A stretch of 9,943 nucleotides of DNA from Deltaproteobacteria bacterium (GCA_026388495.1 JAPLJQ010000160.1:1-9943); one strand, 5' to 3'. Shown: positions 1 through 6,129, counted from the stretch's first letter. Notes: generated by a model from the letters alone, not told the origin. Numbers and translations are program-made.

Positions 1-1043
1 ATCAGGCGAAAGATGGGCCGCTCTGAGGCAATCGCCAAATCGAAAGCGCCGGCCATGCAGGCGGGATCGTGCAACGCCGAATCGATAAGTGTCAGGGCAT
101 TGAATGGAAGCCGCGTATCGGCATGCAGAAAAAAAAGAATGTCACCCTTTGCCAGAGCGGCGCCTTTGTTCATCTGATTTCCCCGGCCCTTTTTACCGAC
201 GGCGGTGATCACATTTGTATCCCGGATGACCCCGATCGTCTTTCCTTCGGGGTCTCCATCCACGACAATGATCTCGGATGAGCCGGTCGCCTCCTGAAGA
301 TTGCCAATGTGTTCAATGGCGGAATTTATGGCAGATTTTTCGTTCAGGACAGGAACGATGATGGAAAACCGGGGACGCATCAAAAGCCAGGTCATGGTCT
401 TTGAATCGGTAAAATCCGTTTTTTCGTTGTCTTTGATCAGGGCGGCGATGTCTTCAGGTCTGTCAATGTCCCTCCAGGGGGGAAGCGCATGGACCGGGAT
501 TCCGGCTTTCTGCAGATGCTGCATCGTTTTTGCAAAGACACTCTCCGTCCCCCACGCAATTCCGTCAAAGGCTTCGGAGGTAAATGATTCTCTGGTGAAA
601 CCGATCACGTAATATCCCCCGTCAAAGGAAGGTCCGATGACGGCGCCGTGTTTTTCCAGCGACTGGAATGCCTCTCCGATGATCCTCTGAGGAAGATCGG
701 GGCTGTCGCTCCCGATGACGACTACAGACCGGAAACCTTCTGAAAAGCACCGGATGAAGGCATCTTTCATTCTTTCCCCAAGGTCTTCTCCGATCTGGGG
801 CATGTATGAAAAACCATCGCCGAACTGTTTGATGAAGTCTATTTTTTTTTCGGCGGGATGGTAAGCGATGCGGAACCGGTAATCCCCGCCGGACAATCTG
901 TTCAGCAAATCCTCGATAAAGGAACGGTAAAGAAGGACAACGAGACCTTCATCCCAATGTTGGCAGAGCCTTGATTTGACCTTTCCCTTTTCCGGGTATT
1001 TCGCGAACATGATGAGACATCGATCTTTATTCATCATCGCCAT
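1..1043 (-). CDS. Fused selenium-associated transferase 1 (DUF2064/TIGR04282-like) + transferase 2 (TIGR04283-like glycosyltransferase), 3' end cut by window
   Basis: The frame is open from an ATG at 1043 to the window edge (347 codons, no stop). Residues about 8-205 look like 'rSAM/selenodomain-associated transferase 1': FAKYPEKGKVKSRL at 13-26, GSDSPDLP at 111-118 and DGGYYVIGF at 141-149. After a short linker, residues about 226-347 look like the companion 'transferase 2', a GT2-like fold: SIIVPVLNE at 227-235, EIIVVDGD at 257-264, GRGNQMNKGAALAKGD at 286-301 and FLHADTRLP at 305-313. The two families are usually separate neighbouring genes; here they are one polypeptide. Their substrate is unknown; family names rest on genomic association with selenium and radical-SAM genes, which the neighbouring selD fits. 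Start candidates are 1043, 1037 and 1034; none has a clear Shine-Dalgarno. The gene begins 12 nt after the lysR stop, so the two are probably cotranscribed and translationally coupled. The fusion is certain from the sequence; the activity is not. Confidence 0.88.
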   Translation of the reverse strand, partial: MAMMNKDRCLIMFAKYPEKGKVKSRLCQHWDEGLVVLLYRSFIEDLLNRLSGGDYRFRIAYHPAEKKIDFIKQFGDGFSYMPQIGEDLGERMKDAFIRCFSEGFRSVVVIGSDSPDLPQRIIGEAFQSLEKHGAVIGPSFDGGYYVIGFTRESFTSEAFDGIAWGTESVFAKTMQHLQKAGIPVHALPPWRDIDRPEDIAALIKDNEKTDFTDSKTMTWLLMRPRFSIIVPVLNEKSAINSAIEHIGNLQEATGSSEIIVVDGDPEGKTIGVIRDTNVITAVGKKGRGNQMNKGAALAKGDILFFLHADTRLPFNALTLIDSALHDPACMAGAFDLAIASERPIFRL

Positions 1044-1055
1044 CGGGTTCGCTTT

Positions 1056-1997
1056 TCATTCGGGGGGGTCTGCATGAAGTGGTTGATACTGCTTCACAAT
1101 GTCGATAAAATGTTTGTGGTACTTCATTAAAGAGAATTGCTTTTTATAGATAAGATAAAAATATCTCTCCATAGGACAGTCGCCGATATTGACAATGGTC
1201 ATCAAACCCTGTGACAATTCTCTTTCAACGGCGAAAATGGACAGTATCGAAACACCCAAACCAGCCAGAATGGCTTCCTTGACGGCTTCGGAACTTCCCA
1301 TTTCACACACCACATTGAAACGGGAAAGATTGGTTCCAAAGTGTCTCTGAAGGCAATCGTCGACAATATCACGTGTGGCCGATCCCTGCTCCCGGACAAC
1401 AAAGGGGACTCCGGCAAGCTCTTCCACCGTCACGGCACTGCGTTCAGCCATCGGGTGACCGACGGGAACTGCCAGTACCAGGCGATCCTTCCAGAGACGC
1501 TGTACGATAAGTTTTTTGTTTGCAGGTTCCTTTCCGATAAATCCCAGTTCGGCCTGGTCGTTCAGAACGATTTGCAGCGTTTCTTCGCTGTCGTGAGTCT
1601 GGATGTGAATCTGCATATCGGGGTATGCCTGTTTTAAAGGGCCGAGGAGGCGGGGAAGGATATAGGTGGCCGGTATGGTGCTTGCCGAGATATAAATGTG
1701 ACCGGATTCCTGTTCTTTGAGTCTTCCGATCCGTTCTTTCGCATCCTCACGCAATCGGAGAATCCGTCTTGCGTAATCGTAGAGAATCCGACCTTCCGGC
1801 GTCAGGGAAATCCCCGCACTGCTCCGGTTGACCAGGCGCGTTCCTACGGCCTCTTCAAGGTTCTGTGTCTGTTTGGTCAATGATGGCTGTGAGAGAAAAA
1901 ATTTTCCGGCAGCTCTCGTAAAACTGCCTGTCTCAACCAGCGCAATGAGAATTTCCATCTGTTGAATAGTGATGTCTTTAAACGTATCCGCGCTCAT
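1056..1997 (-). CDS. LysR-type transcriptional regulator, probably of the selenium-metabolism-associated subgroup
   Basis: A 313-residue protein of the usual LysR length. The N-terminal winged helix-turn-helix (about residues 8-70) shows the family signature: LVETGSFTRAAGKFFLSQPS, then LEEAVGTRLVNRSSAGISLT and PEGRILYDYARRIL. The effector-binding domain follows at about 95-300 with a CysB/CysL-like pattern (IYISASTIPATYILPRLL, LGFIGKEP, GSSEAVKEAILAGLGVSIL). It is divergent from selD across about 200 bp and lies just upstream of the selenium-associated fused transferase. That fits the subgroup NCBI names 'selenium metabolism-associated LysR family regulator', and control of selD and/or autoregulation is the natural inference. 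The ATG at 1997 is the only good start, although the Shine-Dalgarno is weak. The effector is unknown. The LysR family call is certain; the subgroup is likely from context and overall sequence. Confidence 0.93.
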   Translation of the reverse strand: MSADTFKDITIQQMEILIALVETGSFTRAAGKFFLSQPSLTKQTQNLEEAVGTRLVNRSSAGISLTPEGRILYDYARRILRLREDAKERIGRLKEQESGHIYISASTIPATYILPRLLGPLKQAYPDMQIHIQTHDSEETLQIVLNDQAELGFIGKEPANKKLIVQRLWKDRLVLAVPVGHPMAERSAVTVEELAGVPFVVREQGSATRDIVDDCLQRHFGTNLSRFNVVCEMGSSEAVKEAILAGLGVSILSIFAVERELSQGLMTIVNIGDCPMERYFYLIYKKQFSLMKYHKHFIDIVKQYQPLHADPPE

Positions 1998-2038
1998 ACA
2001 CTACTTATTATCACAACCGCGCCTCTCAGGCAAAGGTT

Positions 2039-2062
2039 AAGTGGTTTTTAGATTAATCACTT
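2039..2062. promoter_or_regulatory. Imperfect inverted repeat, candidate LysR operator between lysR and selD
   Basis: AAGTGGTT at 2039-2046 and AATCACTT at 2055-2062 are inverted copies (7 of 8 positions match) around an 8-nt A/T-rich centre. The right arm touches the -35 box of the predicted selD promoter, which is where an activating LysR dimer would contact RNA polymerase. A further ATCAC half-site occurs at 2010-2014 next to the lysR start. Binding by the adjacent regulator is an inference. Confidence 0.45.
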
Positions 2063-2088
2063 GACTGAATGGGTAATTATTGTATATT
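2061..2088 (+). promoter_or_regulatory. Predicted sigma70-type promoter of selD
   Basis: The -35 box TTGACT (2061-2066) and the -10 box TATATT (2083-2088) are separated by 16 nt. Transcription would start near 2095 and give a leader of about 100 nt before the selD ATG at 2199. The -35 overlaps the right arm of the inverted repeat at 2039-2062, which suggests regulation by the divergent LysR protein. Confidence 0.55.
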
Positions 2089-2102
2089 TCTCATAAAATT
2101 CA

Positions 2103-2128
2103 GCGTGATTTGTTTTCTCCCATCACGC
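2103..2128. repeat. 7-bp-arm inverted repeat in the selD leader
   Basis: GCGTGAT (2103-2109) and ATCACGC (2122-2128) are perfect inverted copies separated by a 12-nt pyrimidine-rich spacer. It begins just downstream of the predicted selD transcription start. It could be a leader hairpin or a second regulator site, since the GTGAT/ATCAC core resembles the arms at 2039-2062. No rho-independent terminator follows. Confidence 0.4.
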
Positions 2129-2198
2129 AGTATTTATCTGAGTATTTAATGAAGATGTGCCGGGAAGGCTGTTGAAGGTTTAAACTTGGAATAACACG

Positions 2199-3251
2199 AT
2201 GACAGAAAACAAAAAGATCCGTCTGACGGAAACGGTTCACGGGGCCGGTTGAGCCTGTAAAATCGGTCCGGGGGACCTGCACGAAGCCTTGCGAGATTTA
2301 CCTTTGATTTCCGACGCTAACCTGATTGTGGGGATGGAGCACGGGGAAGACGCCGGGGTCTATAAACTCCGGGATGATCTGGCCATTATCCAGACGGTGG
2401 ATTTTTTTACCCCCATCGTTGACGATCCCTATACCTTCGGCCAGATTGCCGTGACCAATGCCCTGAGCGACGTCTATGCGATGGGGGGCAAACCCTTGAC
2501 GGCGATGAACATCGTCTGCTTTCCTGTAAAAAAGATGGACATCGCTGTTTTGAGAAAAATCCTGTGGGGCGGTCTCGATAAGATGCAAGAAGCGGGCGTC
2601 CTCCTTATCGGGGGCCACAGCGTTGAAGATGATGAGCTGAAGTATGGGCTTTCCGTGACGGGTGTTATTCATCCCGATAAAGTCCTCCTCAACAGAGGGG
2701 GAAGGGTGGGGGACAGCCTGATTCTCACCAAGCCGCTCGGTACCGGTATTGTCAGCACGGCGCTGAAGGGGAACGTGGCCGACGAAGCCCTGGTGGCAAA
2801 ATCGATAACGGCCATGACTACCCTCAATAAGACGGCGGCAGAACTGATGATGGAGACGCCGGATGTGCATGCCTGCACCGATGTCACCGGTTTCGGCCTT
2901 CTGGGGCATGCCGCGGAGATGATCGAGGGGTCTGATGTGGGCATGGTGATCCATGCGTCTTTAGTTCCATTTTTCCCTGGAATACGGGAGTTTGTCGAGA
3001 TGGGGGTCGTGCCGGGAGGTCTGCACCGGAACAGAGCCTTCCGCAAATCCATCATGGAGATCAACCCCGATTGTCCTGACTGGATGGTGGACATTTTCTT
3101 TGATCCGCAGACAGCGGGAGGGTTGCTCATCGCCGTTTCCAGAAATCATGGGGAAGACTTAATCAGGAAAATGCATGACCGGGGCATCCCGGAGGCGGCC
3201 ATCATCGGAGAGATCGTTGCAGAACCAAGGGGGAGAATTCATCTCGTATGA
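2199..3251 (+). CDS. selD: Selenide, water dikinase (selenophosphate synthetase) with selenocysteine encoded by in-frame TGA at 2250-2252
   Basis: SelD makes selenophosphate, AMP and phosphate from selenide and ATP, supplying selenium for Sec-tRNA and other selenium modifications. The gene starts at ATG 2199 and encodes 350 residues. TGA at 2250-2252 is residue 18, in the context HGAG-U-ACKIGPGDLHE, which aligns with Cys17/Cys19/Lys20 of E. coli SelD; the second Cys (20) and the catalytic Lys (21) are present. Asp51, Asp68, Asp91 and Asp228 match the known Mg-ATP ligands, and IGGHSVED and ACTDVTGFGLLGH are typical. The SelD fold covers the entire protein. A caller that stops at TGA would begin at TTG 2289 and lose the catalytic loop, which argues strongly for readthrough. 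GGA at 2188-2190 is a modest Shine-Dalgarno. A DHH phosphoesterase follows after 40 bp, and a LysR regulator lies divergent upstream. Sec-containing SelD is known in other anaerobes, so self-feeding selenium control is expected. Confidence 0.95.
2250..2281 (+). promoter_or_regulatory. Sec UGA codon with putative bacterial SECIS element in selD
   Basis: The TGA at 2250-2252 is followed by a 5-bp G/C-rich stem, GGTCC (2265-2269) and GGACC (2273-2277), with loop GGG (2270-2272). The loop begins 17 nt after the TGA and starts with G, which agrees with the usual bacterial SECIS spacing and the G requirement at the loop start. TGT (2256-2258) can pair with GCA (2279-2281) below an internal bulge. 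SelB would bind here to deliver Sec-tRNA. Folding energy was not calculated. Confidence 0.75.
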
Positions 3252-3291
3252 ATCATGTTTGGGGAAGTAATCTCAAAGGGAAGGCGTCTCC

Positions 3292-4338
3292 ATGAAGCGT
3301 ATTGAGTCTCTCCTCATCAAAGAGGAGACATTGCACAATGTCATCAAGCTGAAATCCATGGTCCGGCAAAACGATACCCTTGCCGTGCTCATGTATGGCA
3401 GTCCCGACCCCGATGCCATCGCGTCGGCAATGGCCCTTCATGAGCTCCTGAAACAGATGGTCGGACTTTCCGGGAGTATCTTTGCTGCGACGGAACCGAT
3501 CGTCCGGCAGCAGAATGTTGAATTTGTCCGGGCGATGAAAGTGGACATTCAATTGTTACATCAGGTTGACCTGAAGGCATACCGGATGGTAGCCATCATC
3601 GATGCGCAACCCACTTTCTTCGGCGAAGCCCTCAAAGATATTCAACCCCGGATCGTCCTGGATCATCATCCCTGCACAACGGTATGGCATGCGGAACTGG
3701 CGGACATCCGGGAAAACTACGGGGCATTGTCCACCATCATGACGGAGTATCTCCTGGCCGCGAAGGTGAAAATCCCGAAAAGGCTCTATACGGCCTTGCT
3801 CTATGGGATCAAAGCGGATACAAACAATTTTGAGAGGGATGTGATTCTTGAAGATATGAGCGCCTATTACCTCAATTTTGCCCGTGCCAATCGACAACTT
3901 GTCCGGCGCATCGAATTGAATCAAATTCCCGAACGTTTTCTCAAATACTATGATCATTCGTATCACCACAGACGTCGCTATCGGGACAGGCTTGTCAGTT
4001 TCCTTGGCAGGGTGGAAAGTGTAGATGTCTGCGTACAGGTAGCAGATTTTTACCTACGCCTGGTGGATATTTATTATGTAATTGTTGCGGGAATCGTGAA
4101 GGACAGGCTTGTTATCATCTTTCGGGGTGATGGCTATCGTCAGGATTGCGGGGCGATTGCGCAAAAGGCTTTCGGAACCTACGGCAGTGCCGGCGGTCAT
4201 AGAAGTGCGGCCCGGGTTGAGATTCCCATCGATACGATCAAAGATGTCCTCCATCATGACCTTTCTCAGGAATCGGTGGATCATTTTCTCGTCCAGCGTC
4301 TCCATAGAAAACGCAGCCTCACTGGCCATGTCAAATAA
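3292..4338 (+). CDS. DHH family phosphoesterase (NrnA/RecJ-like fold)
   Basis: A 348-residue protein with both domains of the DHH superfamily. The N-terminal catalytic domain carries the metal-binding motifs in order: SPDPDA at 37-42 (Asp39, Asp41), Asp104 in AIIDAQ, LDHHP at 123-127, and GIKADTNNF with Asp176. The C-terminal DHHA1 substrate domain ends with GSAGGH at 298-303. Related enzymes hydrolyse short oligonucleotides, pAp or cyclic dinucleotide products using Mn2+. The usual His before the first motif is replaced (MYGSPDPDA), so it is not a standard NrnA and its substrate is uncertain. No membrane segment is apparent, so it should be cytoplasmic. A purine-rich Shine-Dalgarno (AAAGGGAAGG, about 3275-3284) precedes ATG 3292. 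The gene lies 40 bp after selD in the same direction and is probably cotranscribed. A link to selenium use is suggested only by this position. Confidence 0.9.
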   Translation: MKRIESLLIKEETLHNVIKLKSMVRQNDTLAVLMYGSPDPDAIASAMALHELLKQMVGLSGSIFAATEPIVRQQNVEFVRAMKVDIQLLHQVDLKAYRMVAIIDAQPTFFGEALKDIQPRIVLDHHPCTTVWHAELADIRENYGALSTIMTEYLLAAKVKIPKRLYTALLYGIKADTNNFERDVILEDMSAYYLNFARANRQLVRRIELNQIPERFLKYYDHSYHHRRRYRDRLVSFLGRVESVDVCVQVADFYLRLVDIYYVIVAGIVKDRLVIIFRGDGYRQDCGAIAQKAFGTYGSAGGHRSAARVEIPIDTIKDVLHHDLSQESVDHFLVQRLHRKRSLTGHVK

Positions 4339-4386
4339 TATGGGGGTCAGTTTAAAAACCGGCCCCAACCATAATCCGATCACACC

Positions 4387-5202
4387 ATGAAACGTCTTTT
4401 TACATTATTGGGTATCGTTGTCGTCCTTTTGTCGGGAGTTGTCATCGTTTCATTCTGGTCAAGAAGTCCGGCGTCATCAAACGATACTCAGGTTCGTCCC
4501 GGCGTTCCGATCTATACATACAGAATCGTGAAGACATATCCCCATGATAAAACAGCATTCACGCAGGGACTGGTATTTGAGAATGGTTATCTGTATGAGG
4601 GAACAGGCCTGCACGGACATTCAACTTTGCGCAAGGTGGAATTGGAGACGGGCAGGGTTGTGAAAAATATCAACCTCAAAACCCGATATTTCGGCGAGGG
4701 CATTACCATTTTTGGGAACCGGATTATCCAGTTGACTTACATGTCCCGGGTCGGCCTGGTATATGACAAAAGCAGTTTCAGCCTTTTGAAAACATTTCCT
4801 TATCCTGCTGAAGGATGGGGGATCACCCACGACGGGAAACGGCTCATTGCAAGTGATGGTACATCGAATCTGCATTTCCTTGATCCGGAAACTTTCAAAG
4901 AAATGAGGACGGTGGCCGTTCATGATCATCGCGGGGCGATTATGGGCCTCAATGAGCTGGAATTCGTTCGGGGGGAGATCTTTGCCAATATCTGGCAGGA
5001 GGATCGTATCGCCAGAATTGACCCGGAAACGGGACGCATTAGAGGATGGATTGAATTGCAGGGGCTATTAAGACCTTCGGACATTGTGGGAGACGTTGAC
5101 GTCTTAAATGGAATAGCCTATGATTCCGCGAATCATAGGCTATTTGTAACGGGGAAACTGTGGCCGAAGCTCTTTGAGATTGAGTTGATCCGCCGGGAAT
5201 AA
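4387..5202 (+). CDS. Glutaminyl-peptide cyclotransferase (plant/bacterial-type, PF05096), membrane-anchored or secreted
   Basis: A 271-residue protein that belongs to the five-bladed beta-propeller glutamine cyclotransferases, which turn N-terminal Gln into pyroglutamate. Diagnostic segments are YPHDKTAFTQGLVFENG at 51-67, YEGTG at 70-74, AEGWGITHDGKRLIASDGT at 141-159, LHFLDPETF at 162-170, LNELEFVRGEIFANIWQED at 188-206 and VLNGIAYD...LFVTGKLWPKLFEIE at 239-266. Residues about 4-23 form a hydrophobic signal or anchor (LLGIVVVLLSGVVIVSF), so the propeller should face the periplasm. The gene begins 48 bp after the DHH phosphoesterase without a clear Shine-Dalgarno. It ends 3 nt from the stop of the convergent zinc-ribbon gene. 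Codons 242-253 contain a perfect 15-bp inverted repeat. The physiological peptide substrate is unknown. Confidence 0.92.
   Translation: MKRLFTLLGIVVVLLSGVVIVSFWSRSPASSNDTQVRPGVPIYTYRIVKTYPHDKTAFTQGLVFENGYLYEGTGLHGHSTLRKVELETGRVVKNINLKTRYFGEGITIFGNRIIQLTYMSRVGLVYDKSSFSLLKTFPYPAEGWGITHDGKRLIASDGTSNLHFLDPETFKEMRTVAVHDHRGAIMGLNELEFVRGEIFANIWQEDRIARIDPETGRIRGWIELQGLLRPSDIVGDVDVLNGIAYDSANHRLFVTGKLWPKLFEIELIRRE
5112..5144. repeat. Perfect 15-bp inverted repeat (hairpin) inside the cyclotransferase 3' end
   Basis: AATAGCCTATGATTC (5112-5126) and GAATCATAGGCTATT (5130-5144) are exact reverse complements around a 3-nt CGC loop. G5111 and T5145 add a wobble pair in plus-strand RNA. The hairpin ends 58 nt before the cyclotransferase stop, and on the opposite transcript it lies about 60 nt past the fmdB-like stop. 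Neither strand has a T-run after it, so it is not a standard intrinsic terminator. It may end, pause or protect transcripts where the two convergent genes meet. Confidence 0.8.
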
Positions 5203-5205
5203 TCT

Positions 5206-5496
5206 TTATGAATCTTCCTTCCCCGTGCTTGTGCTTGTGGAAGATTCACTTGTACCGGATTCGGTCGATGGGGGTGTTGGGGAATCCTCTTTTTTAGCTT
5301 CACCGGCCAGCGCTTTCTTCCCGCCGTAGTCGGTGACATACCAACCGCTGCCTTTCAGATGAAAGGCAGAAAGAGAAATCAGCTTATGGGCCGGACCTTT
5401 ACAGAATTTACAGGTGTTTACGGCTGGATCCGACATCTTCTGAAACAACTCAAATTCTTTACCGCACTTTTTACATCTATACTCATAAATTGGCAT
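5206..5496 (-). CDS. FmdB-type small zinc-ribbon protein
   Basis: A 96-residue protein beginning MPIYEYRC, the standard start of the FmdB/CxxC_CxxC_SSSS regulatory-domain family. Four cysteines in two pairs (8/11 and 29/32) should bind one zinc; PIYEYRCKKCGKEFE and CKFCKGPAHKLIS match the family closely, followed by FHLKGSGWYVTDYGGK. The C-terminal third (about 72-96) is a disordered Ser/Thr/Glu-rich tail. The ATG at 5496 is preferred over a TTG at 5499 because GGAGG (complement of 5503-5507) lies 6 nt before it. The gene starts 21 nt after the HExxH-protein stop and is probably cotranscribed with it. FmdB was named as a putative regulator near formamidase/amidase genes, but most members have no proven role. 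The family is certain, the function unknown. Confidence 0.93.
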   Translation of the reverse strand: MPIYEYRCKKCGKEFELFQKMSDPAVNTCKFCKGPAHKLISLSAFHLKGSGWYVTDYGGKKALAGEAKKEDSPTPPSTESGTSESSTSTSTGKEDS

Positions 5497-5517
5497 CAAA
5501 AGCCTCCAACATTTTTT

Positions 5518-6042
5518 TCAATTACAAAAATCGCCTATTTTGTAGCGATTGCTGAAACAATCCAGGACAATCTTCAGGTCGGAATACATGCCGGACTGAA
5601 GCATGTCTCTTGTAATCGCATGGACTTTTTCTTCTTCCGTTTCCTTTTCTTTTATGGGTGCATCAAATCCGATTTCCCCGTTGTCGAACCGTATGATATG
5701 GACAATCTCATGAGCTGCAATGTACAACATGAGCGGCGTCAGTTTAATAAAAGAATGTCCTCTTTCAACGGCGTCTAATATCTGGTTATCCTGAAGACAG
5801 ATTCTATAGAAATGAAAACCTTCGGGATGGGTTGCCTTCTCCTCTTTTTTATAATGGTACTTGCATAGGTGAGCAAAGGCCCCGTTTTTTACCTCATGGT
5901 CTTCAAGATAAGCCAAGGTCTTGACATCATAGCGATGAGAACTCATTTTGTCCGGGCTCAGACGAAAATAATGACCCGCGAGCTTTTCCGCACGCTGGAA
6001 TGTCTGGCCTGTCATGGACATCTGTAATGAATCGAAGTACAT
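5518..6042 (-). CDS. Small HExxH-motif protein, putative zinc metallopeptidase-like, function unknown
   Basis: A 174-residue soluble protein if started at ATG 6042. Residues 106-119 read LYIAAHEIVHIIRF, a hydrophobic helix with the zinc-binding motif HEIVH at 111-115. A Glu cluster and a His (ETEEEKVH, 134-141) follow about 20 residues later and could give the third ligand. No signal peptide or membrane segment is seen, so a cytoplasmic location is likely. I do not recognise a named family; similar small HExxH proteins occur in deltaproteobacteria. The frame can be extended to 6096, but that stretch overlaps a strong promoter (-35 at 6106-6111, -10 at 6084-6089) and a perfect palindrome, so the extension would be untranscribed. 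ATG 6042 also has GGA about 9 nt upstream. It starts 87 bp after mlaC and is followed by the zinc-ribbon gene. Whether it is an active peptidase cannot be told. Confidence 0.82.
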   Translation of the reverse strand: MYFDSLQMSMTGQTFQRAEKLAGHYFRLSPDKMSSHRYDVKTLAYLEDHEVKNGAFAHLCKYHYKKEEKATHPEGFHFYRICLQDNQILDAVERGHSFIKLTPLMLYIAAHEIVHIIRFDNGEIGFDAPIKEKETEEEKVHAITRDMLQSGMYSDLKIVLDCFSNRYKIGDFCN

Positions 6043-6067
6043 AGATAACAATCCATTATAAGAAACC

Positions 6068-6095
6068 TGTGCATATCTAATATAATATATGCACA
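6068..6095. promoter_or_regulatory. Operator-like perfect palindrome over the -10 box of the HExxH gene
   Basis: TGTGCATAT (6068-6076) and ATATGCACA (6087-6095) are exact inverted copies with a 10-nt A/T-only-but-one spacer. The element covers the predicted -10 box (6084-6089) and the transcription start (near 6077), the classic position of a repressor site. The half-site spacing of about two helical turns suits a dimeric helix-turn-helix protein. The cognate regulator is not identified. Confidence 0.6.
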
Positions 6096-6111
6096 ATTAC
6101 GGCCGTGTCAA
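6084..6111 (-). promoter_or_regulatory. Predicted sigma70-type promoter of the HExxH/zinc-ribbon genes
   Basis: On the minus strand a consensus -35 TTGACA (complement of 6106-6111) is followed after 16 nt by TATATT (complement of 6084-6089). An alternative -10, TATTAT, lies 18 nt from the -35. The predicted start near 6077 leaves a leader of about 35 nt before ATG 6042. It lies directly behind the mlaC stop, so this pair of genes can be expressed independently of the Mla operon. Confidence 0.65.
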
Positions 6112-6129
6112 CCATTATCCGGACATATG

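Noticed and set aside
1044..1058. The lysR stop TGA (complement of 1056-1058) is in frame with the fused transferase, raising the idea of a Sec-readthrough LysR-transferase fusion.
   Set aside because: The LysR protein is full length at this point, no SelB-type hairpin or Cys-homologous site is apparent around the TGA, and the transferase has its own ATG codons just after it. A 1-in-3 chance of sharing the frame is enough.
2100..2282. A 60-codon minus-strand frame between lysR and selD.
   Set aside because: It overlaps the selD N-terminal coding region and promoter leader, shows no recognisable protein features, and is explained as antisense of real elements.
2298..2954. A long minus-strand frame (218 codons) opposite selD.
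   Set aside because: It is a His/Gly-rich shadow of a well-conserved plus-strand gene, with no family motifs.
4342..4366. GGGG...CCCC imperfect hairpin directly after the DHH phosphoesterase stop, considered as a terminator.
   Set aside because: The stem has a bulge, a mismatch and a wobble pair, with no T-run after it, and the next gene follows in 20 nt in the same direction.
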